From Phoronis australis (Eukaryota > Phoronida > Phoronidae): 64,000 nt of DNA. The notes below the pieces were generated by a model. It made no database searches. It was not told the origin of the DNA and saw only the letters and a list, made by a program, of their open reading frames with translations. Positions 12,001 through 23,000 of this stretch are shown here, piece by piece (within the stretch, counting starts at the first letter, position 1; each line of letters opens with the position of its first letter). The translations under genes and the position numbers were made by a program. The stretch covers positions 501,129 to 565,128 of the forward strand of contig NMRA01000168.1 of assembly GCA_002633005.1 (NCBI GenBank), written 5' to 3'.

Positions 12001-15000
12001 GAACAAGGCAAAATTTGTTACGAGATATAAATAACATAATCAAGAAAGACCTGGGAATCACCTAGCAACGACAGTTACTGTAATCTGACGCTCCAACAAC
12101 GACGAAACACTAAAAACACCACATCTCTTTCACTGAAGATGACGCAGCGGACGGCAACATCGGCGAGTCATCAATGTAAAAGAGACGAGTTTGATGTTGA
12201 TACCGTGACAACTGCCAGTGATGATGCCATCAATGCTGGCGTTTACATTCAACAACTACATGTACCAACGCTGACAAGTGGAAAGCACACCCGGCAGCTA
12301 TAGTTGGCACTGTACGGGAAGACTTCAGTCGCAAATTGCCAAAAATTAAATACTAAGAGCAGGTAATTACTGTATGAGCGCACCTCAGTCAAGAAATAAT
12401 TTATAAGAATTATCTCAGTAAATAACGGTTATGCGTATATTTTTAGAAAGTGCACTTTGCTTATATGAGATTGAAATATTTTTCAAAAATAGTCATGAGT
12501 CACTCAGTGTCAAGAAACAGACCTCTGGTTTGTGTTTATAATCATAATGAATATATACAGTACTGTTATGTTTTTGTGACATGAAATGATAGCTTTAATC
12601 TGTATTCTGTTATCAATCTGATGCTTCAATGAAAGTATACGTATGTGGCGTCCTTTAAACTACTACCTGCATGGTCACTGATGTTCAAATGGCGTCAACA
12701 TGTTGTAATTGATAACGGGTATCAGTTGACAATGCTCGATAGCAGTGTCAACAATCAGCAATGAAAGTTGTACCAGGTAAATGGTGACCGTTCTGAGCGA
12801 GGTGGCGGCCTAGAAACACTTCATAAGCGAAATCATTTCAAATCGAAAGTTTAATCTATTGGCTGCTCATGACGAAGTTGTGATGAGGACCGTCATTTTA
12901 AAATTTTTAAATTTTAAAATCATTAAAATGATTACTTTCGCTGAACTCGCAAACAGTGTGGCTAGGTGTTGCACGTAAATGTACGTGTAACACTAGGCAC
13001 AGACCTACGTATAATTTCATACTTTCAAAATGTTCAACAAACTAGTCAAATCCTACTGGTTGAGAACGGCAAGAACTTACCCAATCGCAAAAGGCTGCGA
13101 CAACACAATGTCCAGTGCACCGGCTTTTCCCCATCCTATTCCGACTGCCACTTCGACCTGAGACGAAAACATGTTATGAACAAGAAAAGTCGCGTTTTAC
13201 AGCTGCTCCTTTTACAGTTTAATTCAGTTTATTCATTGGTTTAATGTCTCAATATTTTGCACACTTAAGAAACACAAATAAACTCACTGTTGCTTTCACA
13301 AAATCATATACGTGCAGACAAAGACCCCAAAATTGTTTTTACTGGGTCCTAGATCTAGAGAAGAAAATCAACTCGAATAAAGCAGATGGTAGTATGCACT
13401 GCTTTCAGCCATAATGTATACGAATGGAGTAGATGCACAGTGTACTGGCGTAGTCACAAGGGGCGCGGTGTGGCACAACCATCAGCTTCTAGTTCCAGCG
13501 TTCATTTTTCTAAAAAGAAATTGCTCATTTCATCCGGTGAACAATCATAGGTGTTCGGTTTTCACCGCTACCAATGAATAATTGTGGCTACGCCGGTGAA
13601 TAAATCACGAGATTCTTTTTATATAACCTCAAATCATTTCACGGGCGTCTTTACACAGAACACAATTACGTACTGAGATGAATCATGATAATTTGAAAAA
13701 CATCAAACCTTCGGATGCACGCTAATTGACCCCAGAACATCTGCACCATAATCAATTTTTGACCTGTGTCGATTGGCATTGAAAATGGGATCAACCTTCA
13801 CCTTCATTTGCCCATCAGCCTCCATTCTGTTTGCTGTAAATGTAAGGGTAACCCATGTCATTAAGTTTGTTTTATGTGTCTTTACTGACAGTTGACGTTT
13901 TCTTTCAACACAGTGGGATCAAGCAAATCGTCCATCGTAATATGTACAATATATCCTATTCAGTTATTTTGTGTCACCTATTGTTGCACTCAACACATAC
14001 TGTCGTTCGTGTGACAATTTATATGACGTGAAATTAGACACCTGTTGTCGCACGCCCGAAATTTTTTCGAGTGCAACAACATATGCCACAACAGTTTCCA
14101 AATGTGCAGTAAACACCGGCACATTGTGTCGTACTTAACTGTGTGGTTAAATTACCAGGGTTTTGTCGTATAAGCAAATCCAGAGTCAAAAGGAGACACA
14201 AAACTGTGAGGAAGTGTAATAGAAATTGGTGGAAGGGGAACAGTTCCACGAACTGGTTGGTGAGGATGATAACCATCCCTGATGACAACCTCGTTTGCAG
14301 AAGAGTTGCTTTTACAAAAAGGTAAATTAAAAACATATTCCCTTCAACTTCCGTTAGTCTCCCACTCAAACTCCTGATTCAAATGTCAACCCCCTTTAAC
14401 ATACAACTCTTCAACTAATGTTTGTATTTGCCCGTGTCGTCACTCAGGCCTACGCACAGAATCGTACAACCATATTAGTAAACATCCATGCAGATGCTTT
14501 TAGTTGGACGATCACATGTGCCATCACGCCGCGACAACACATATCGTCATATTCGACACATGTATGTCGAGTATGATAATACACGTCACCAAAAAGCTGT
14601 CTTGCATTTATTTCTTCTAATGGAAACAATACATACATGTTCAGTTTTTAACACCTACAAGCAAGTTCCCGTGTGAAGCACAGTGTTGTAGCATATATTT
14701 TCGCACTCTGTATATATTGTCCCACAGGCGACAATAGTACAGAGTGCTTGCTGCAACATATACCGTCCACATCGACATATACGATCTCCCGCCCAAAAAT
14801 CACAGATTGCCACTTGGTTTTAGTTAAACTTGACCAGTCGTTATACATGTATGGCTCGCTTACAGGTAACTTTGCAACCGACAAAGTAATGTTCACCCAA
14901 CTTAATTCCTAGTCTATTTAATTTGCGTGCTGTGACAACAACCTTTTAGTGCATTCAAATATAATTTTTACCGGCCCTACTGGGGATGACATGGATCTGA

Positions 15001-16883
15001 TAGGAATGATGATTTCATTGAACTGCACTTACTGACAGTGATGCTTCCAGTGGCGTCAAAACCAGTCGTAAACGACACTTCTCCATTTGATTGTATTGAA
15101 GCGTCAAGCCAGAGCTCAGGTGTTAGTTGGACATCAATTTTTATCCCGAGCACCAGCATTATTTCGAATTTAACCGGTGTTGGTAATTGCCACATTTTTT
15201 TGTTGTACTTCATGTTGTACTCTCCAGTGATGGTGAAGGAGAGATCATAAAAGATTGATGCCTGTCCACTGAGCTGCAAGATTAAAATGACAAGAAATAT
15301 GTATCCATGTATAGTTGTCGGTCAAGACAAGTACGTGCTTGTTATTCAAAATTTAGAGGGAAATACAAAATGCAAGCCAGCATACGTAGGGCCTGGAAAG
15401 GAGTACATGGCCACTCGTCTTGATTCGATCCCCTAAACTTCAGTCCTGGACAAGCAAACACCATGATTCCATAACTGCTTCGCGCCTTGATTCCATACAT
15501 GACGCGATAATACCCCGTATCTGGTAACGACACACCATACTCAGGAACCATACTCCAAATCCGGGTATCATCACCGGTTTAGGGTATTACCGGTGCGTGT
15601 ATGGCTTGGGAAGTGTATGGGTAACACCAGTCTGTTGTTTGCTGGTCCCGGTCGATGCTTTAAGTAAGGGCGTCCTAGCTGAATTTTAGAGACACCGCCA
15701 TGGAATGGGTTCTCCCCTATGGAACAGCTTTTACATGTAGTGCATTTCATCCATATCAAGCAACATACAGTACATGGCAAATATCTAAAAGTAAATGTAT
15801 TCGCATTTTCGCATTTGTTTCATGGTACACGTCCAACTCATACTGGGTTGTAGACCACAGGAAGCTTATAAAATAACGTCTTGTTCTGTTTTTAGTAAAC
15901 TGAAACAGGGAAAGGATTTGACAAATCTCTAAGCCATCCTAAATCCGCCTATATAATGACGAATTATGCCACTCTGGCAGTTGTATCGGTTTGTGCAAAA
16001 GCAGGGGACGAGGTTACACTCAGAATATAGAGAATTTCATATTTGTACTTGTTACCTGTAAGATATATTTCTTTATGTCTGGATAACCCTTAGAGTCCCG
16101 AGACATTTCAAGTTCGCTGGAAATGAAGTAAATATAAGTTACTTTTATAAAACTACGTAGATGTGTAAAACAGAAACAATAAGAATCAAATCGTTTATGT
16201 ATCCATCATTACTATAAGTAGGTTATACATATTAACTAAAACACCTTACAAGGAACTTCTTGCTCAAATACACCATAGAAGTTACGGCACCAAGTTGAAT
16301 CAGATTTTATTTCATGCGCTCGTAATAGAACATCAACCGGCAGATAGTTAAATCGTTGTTACGAACCGACATACCTTCATAAAGTTTCCAACACATGAGT
16401 TCGAAAAAAATTCCAATCACATTTCCCCATGTTACGTATTGTTTTGACTATTTCTTATTTGAAATGCAATAATGGAGGTGAGTATCCACTTCTGGAATTT
16501 GATAATTACACGGCGTTCAAAGCATTTCAAGTTCCTGTTCCAGATAAAGTACTTCTGAAACGTCGGCGCATAACTCATAAGCCACATAATGATAATGTCC
16601 CCTTCAGTTAGTGCCTCAGTTACAATGCATACCTCAAAGCCAACTCAGGGTCACCTTAGTAAAAGATTACATTAACTTGCATTACGGTTGCCTCGAGCTC
16701 ACCCCAGCACCACGTTACTGCTGAAGTGGTAGAAAAATCAATCGCCATATACGATTACTTATGAAGAAGCACTTACAAATGTATTGTTAATTTTTCGTCA
16801 TTGTTTATACGCAAATCAATATTATATTATTATTTTCAGTAGTAAAGTTGTTATTTTTGATTTTATTAAATAGTATTGCTATC

Positions 16884-16942
<59 letters not shown>

Positions 16943-17064
16943 CGTTATCATTGTCATTATCATCATTGTAGTTGTTTTTGTCATTGCTGTTATTTTTGTT
17001 GTTGCTGATTTTGTCATCCTCATCTTTTATCATCATCATGATCATCATCATCATCATGATCATG

Positions 17065-17096
<32 letters not shown>

Positions 17097-20000
17097 TGTC
17101 CTCATCATCATCATCGTCATCGTCATTATCGACGATAATGATAATAATGCAGCTCGCAAAACAATGGCTCGCCAGTGACCAGTGATTTTTTGTGTGAAAT
17201 AAACCTTGAGGCCTTTGAATCCTATTGCAAGTGACAAGTTTTTCAGTTGCAGTACCTCAAAAAGTTAACCGCTTTTGTTGAAAGCGGTTATGCACAAATA
17301 ATAATTTCGTTATCAATACTGATTGCAACGTCATTAACTGCTTTTCTGTTATCCATTTTAAAAACAATGTCCACCAAAATTTTCTTTTTATGTTGTTCGA
17401 AAAATTATAATACCATACGACTTTTTACAAATGTGACTTCTGTTCATGCCTAACACGAAAATACTTAGTAATAGTTACCTTTGAAGGCTATTGATACAAC
17501 TAATTTTTCTTACAAAGACCCCGTTCCCTCGTCATTTTAGAAAAAGACTTCATAGGATAAATTTCATCACAAGGCAATGACAATCATTGAGATGGCAGTA
17601 TTTTCTCAAAAGGAACAAATATTCAACTTTATATGTTTGAACTTTTGGTGGTATCAAAATGCTAAGATGAGTTTAGTGGCAACACATAAACTAATAACTT
17701 ATGACAGTGGTAATTGCAAATAAACACAGGGTCAGGATGCACGAAATAACCTATTTTAGTGTTTTCGTTTGATTTATGGAACCGATAATAGGATCTAATT
17801 AATTAAATCGGGGGTAAAAAAAAAGAAAAGGGAGTTTTTAATAGAATTAAAGACTCTGGGAGCATTCAAATCATTCAAACTTAGCTTGCAACGTTGTGCT
17901 TTCACCTAAATGTTTTATAATCCAGTAACTGAACTGAATATGAAACAAACATGGGATCAACCTCAAAATCATTAGCAACAGTTCTTTAGTCACATCCAGT
18001 TTGTTCTCGTCAAAAATATATCAAATTAACCTTCATCGAAGTAATTCTTGGTGAAGGAATGACAGATCGCTATGATAGTGAACACCTAGAAGAAAGGTAA
18101 ATTATAACTATTCCGTTCATGCTTCAGAGCGTTTCTGGTCACTTTCAAATAGATTATTTCATGTTCACAATATAGGTAAATGGTATTTTCAAATAGTTTT
18201 AAGGGCAACGCCGAATTGACGAGTCTGGGAGATAATAAAATTACATAGAATTGTGTACGTTGCTTGTATGTACAGGCGACCTAGCTGTGAGAACTTGGAA
18301 AAATACACTTGTTTCTATATCTTTTAATGTTTTTGGAATTCAGAAACACTCGCATTACCTAAATGCGCATTTATTACACTGAAAAACGCAAAACAGCTTT
18401 AATTACCGTTACTTCACGTTACGGTGACGCCAAGGTGACCCTAAGGTGACACTAAAGTCACCATAAGATACTTCGAGTGACTCATTTGCGACAATTCGAC
18501 AATTGTGTAATTCTAAGGAAGAACTCTTTACGGTAACCTTGAGTAACAGCTCGCTGTAACTTAGATGGGTTCGCCCCAGGAATGTACCACGTAAAAACAA
18601 CAGCTGCAATGGCAATGACAATACCGGTATTTGACCTATTCGTACTACTGAACCTCTACAGAAGAAATGTGAACATCCTTGAGTTAAAACATTTTGGCAT
18701 AACACAAATACTCACAAAATAACACTGGCATCAAATGCGAAGTAGCATGTCGTGCATTCTAGTCTTGACTTCACAGACCCTGTACTTTCTAACCTGGAAG
18801 TCTTTGTTTCGACAGTTTTTTGATGCTGAAGCAACGTTTTTGTCACTGTTTCAAAACCGATATCTTGTGTCTTCCCCATGCTGACCACGAACGTTCCAAC
18901 AGCACTTTTCGTGTCTGGGTCATAATTTACACCCACACTTTTGCCATTGCTGAAATTCCATTCGACTGGAAAAACCAGTGATAAGGGGTCTTTTATAGCG
19001 CCAACGATATTTTCCTTAATGTCATTTATAGTGTCCAAACGATCGGAGATCCAGCCTCTTCTTTGGCGGACTTTTGAGTATGACGAATAAGTCTTTGGTT
19101 CTTTTTTCGCTGGTACGCGATGGTAAAAGATCTTGGCGTGCTCAAATATATCATAAAAACTGAAATATACAACTCAAACTGCAAATGATATTCACACGTC
19201 ATCATTTTATTCTTCGAGATCAGCTCAGAGAATAAAGACGACCATTGCTTGACACTCCTTAGACGCTTGAAATTTGTCACGAGAAAGGCGAGTGCTTTAC
19301 GAATATGCTCATAACAAAATGTCCACTGAAGTGAGTGACTGGACAGTGACGGCGGAATGTTGAAGGATAAAGCTCATTGAAAATATTTCTGTCTGCAATT
19401 ACATCGCCTTGTTTTATTTTGCAATTTGACAACGCTTAAAATAATTTAAACCTGTCAGATATACGAAATGATAATTATTCATGACTTGAATTATCTATAT
19501 TTTGTTTCTGGTATAATCATGTACCACCGAGAAATGATGAATCGCTTTCTAATGATGTGACTCTTACGCAACCGCGGAGTTGAGAAGACTTTTAGTCACA
19601 GTAAGCGCCATAGCAAGAACCAACATAGCAGCAAACGATTTCAAACAAACGCCACGCATGCACGGGGCAACCTCACCATCGCAAGATCGAAGTTGGCATT
19701 CCGGGGCTGGAGTTCTATGTTAGAATTCCGAGTCTAGCTATACATCGGGCGCTATCAAAATCGGGTCATGATAACCAAGAATAACACGATTCAGCAACAC
19801 CTCATAATACACTGTACTTCATAGCGAGGTGCAGTGATGAAGTAAATGAATGGATTTGCAAACAAAAACTAAATAGATTAAGAGGTTGAATCCACTAGGA
19901 AGTCCAAGTACGTTACCTTGCTTCGGAAGTAATGACCTCAATGCGCTTGCTATTTACTTTTTTAACCGAACTTATCTTTCGGAATATTCCTTTCTCAGCG

Positions 20001-23000
20001 GCATGTGACAACCCTAGAAAAAACACTGTGTAATTAACGCAAGGCTGTGACAATACAGTCTGATTTAGTTTCTGTTAACCAGGAATGAATCACATCCATG
20101 TACTTACCTAAAACTATCAACAAATGAGCATAGCTTTTGGCTGGGTTATGGCTGCACAAAGCTGACCAAAGAGTCTGATTGAAATCGATAACAAGTTATA
20201 TTTCGTGTTAGTTTCATAGAAGGAGATCTGCTCATGAAATAAGCCTGTTAATAACCGATTGGCTTAAAATAGAATAAAATACAATTGTGTCCTTCAAAGT
20301 TGCTGGAATCGAGTTTGTCCAATTAGGTTGGTAAAGTTTAAAGTAAACAAATTGCTTTTAGTACATTGAAACGAACCTATCATTCAATAGTTGTCCTGGG
20401 TGTAGTATAATCCGAAAGCCTGGTGGTCTTACATTCTGTATTAATAACCCCGGTAACATTTAATTGGGGTCTCCAAAAAGTCAATCAAATGGTAGTATTC
20501 TCCATTAAATTCTGTCTAAAGCGTGCCATATGGTTGTTAAGCCATCGCCTATTGCTCACCTCTCATCAACAACAAGTGCTCGCACAAACACAGTAATTAA
20601 CAATTCTGGGCACGAACCATCATTTTCGCTACACTTCGGACCATGCATGTACATGTAACTGTTTCAGAAGTGCCAAGAAACAAAGAAAGGTCCCCTCAGT
20701 GGACATAAAAGAAACTTAGGCCATTTATCATACTATTCATTTCTGTGCCAAAAGCTGTCCTACATCTCATGTTGTTGCAGAGCTTCAAATCATTGCCGTT
20801 GCTCAAGGAAATCACCTAAAGTTCTTCTTAAGTTACGTCTGACAACATCTTGGATTTCCAAACAAACTAACTATCGAGAGTGCTCGCGAATGCTCTCATA
20901 CTGTCGCCAGCACTCGCCTGCTAAAAACTGTCCAAGAAGCGAGCGCTCACAGACACCCTCCTTTTTGATCACGCGTCTGTTTGATGTTCTATCTAACAGT
21001 GCAATAAACGAGACCGAGAGACGTCCACTTGTAGGTCATCAGAGAACGAATGAGTGAACAAACGTTGTACAAGAGAAAAGACAGTGGAAAGGTGATAATT
21101 GGAAGACAGACCAAAAGATGGAATGCTCCGCGGCAATTGCTGGACAAACTGGACGTTAAAACAACCAGTTACCAAGCCATTTTTTCTTAGACCGGCGAGG
21201 TCAACAATTGAAAACAACGAGTTACTCTGGTATTAACACATGGAACTCGATCGATCGTCGACGTCAGCAACATTTCAGTTTCTACCTCCTCTAGCTTAAC
21301 CGTACTCTTTCATTTCTCGGACCTCTAGTGCCTCACACGCTCCTTATCCTGTGAGTTGCTCGATCACGATTTAAGTAGCATGATCTCTTCTCTAGGCATG
21401 ACTGGCGTACCATTACATGCGTGTACATCATGCAACCATTAGTGGAGTGTAGAGTTATAAGTTCTGGGTCCATTCTGGGAAATATAAATCCCCGCCATGC
21501 CAATACATGTATTATCTATGAACCGTAATCAAAAGACCGCATACTTTTGTCAAAGTTTATTTTATCCATTAAACAAAGACAGGCTAGTTGATAAAATTCA
21601 AAACTTTCTGAAAACTCTAGTTTGAATTCAAAGAGCAGTAAAAAGAGGGAGTTAGTAACTTTACAACCATGTTGTCTTATTCTTGCAAAAATTCCCGGTT
21701 TTGCTTAAAATCAAAGTGAAGATGACCAACAGGTGGCCTGTTACACTATAATATTGAAAACACGAATTTAACTCGCGGCGTGCAAGTCTGTTAATCTTCG
21801 TTTTTTATTTCAGTCACACTATTGAAAAACAGCATCATTGTTAAAACAAACCCTGTTGGCACTCCCATTGGTCATCGCCCGTAATGACGTCACCATTGGC
21901 CCACTCATTAGCAACGTGTGCATCTTCAAATATGAAAATTAATTTGTTGCTGATGCAGACAATCCTCTGAAATAGAAAAAAAACCCCGTTCAGGTCGAAA
22001 TGAAAAGCATTACCACGACTAATGAGAAGCGTTGTATGAATGTTGAAGTAGAAAATATTACCCAATAGGAAAGAGCTGTCAATCGGCCAGACTGAGGCTC
22101 TTAGCTAACTAAGCAGCTGCAGTAACAGTATCGACAATGTTCATTTAAATGTGGTAACAGTGCAATTACGATATTCTTGGGACAAAACTTTGTCATGGAG
22201 TCTCCTGAGATAAAGCATGCTGAAACCAGTTTATCAAAATCTGCAAATAATAAGGTTTTTCAATGAAAGTCAGTGGGGGTGTTTTTGGTGATGTGCCAAA
22301 AATATTCATTTTGAGATAACATATATTTGGTTGTCATGTCAACATCAATATTACGTAAAACCCATAGGTCCATGAGAAACGCTNATAACTCGTATACGTG
22401 TGGACATTTTTTGATACATTTCTCTTTGAATTATATTAGAAACAAGGATCTATAATGTTACGAGAGAAAAGTCAAAAAATCTTTACCGTTATCTTTAATA
22501 CGCTTCTGAAAATTGGATTAAATCGGAAAATTTCATTTTTCAAAACATGTTTTTTATGTTGAAATTTGGAAGAAATGTCCTAGAAATTTCGTAGATATAC
22601 ACGTAAGTACATTCCAAGCCAATTTTCATGAAGTATACCTCAAACACAAATATTTTCAAATCTAGTCTGCACGTCACCTTTTGGCTATATCACATGACCT
22701 AATGAATGTGGCCAACAGGTGACCTTTCAGTCTGTGATACATAATATTTCCACGCCTGTTCAAGATTTACATATTAATACACTTCTCGAAAAGATTTTAT
22801 TTATATCATTTCTTATCAGAAACATGCACGCTTTGAGAAACACAAGAATGAAAGATAGCAATGCATTTCCATGTTGCATCGCAATATACTTCATATAAAA
22901 TGCAGTTTTGATGCCATTTTAAACAAAATTTAGTCAATCTCCATTCTAGAACAGCGGTATGCATGTTGTGTCAATACGTGATTTCTGGTGGTCAACAGAG

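Noticed and set aside
16805-17237. Several long frames rich in Ile, His, Asn or Met
   Set aside because: They are translations of the TTA/CAT microsatellite on both strands.
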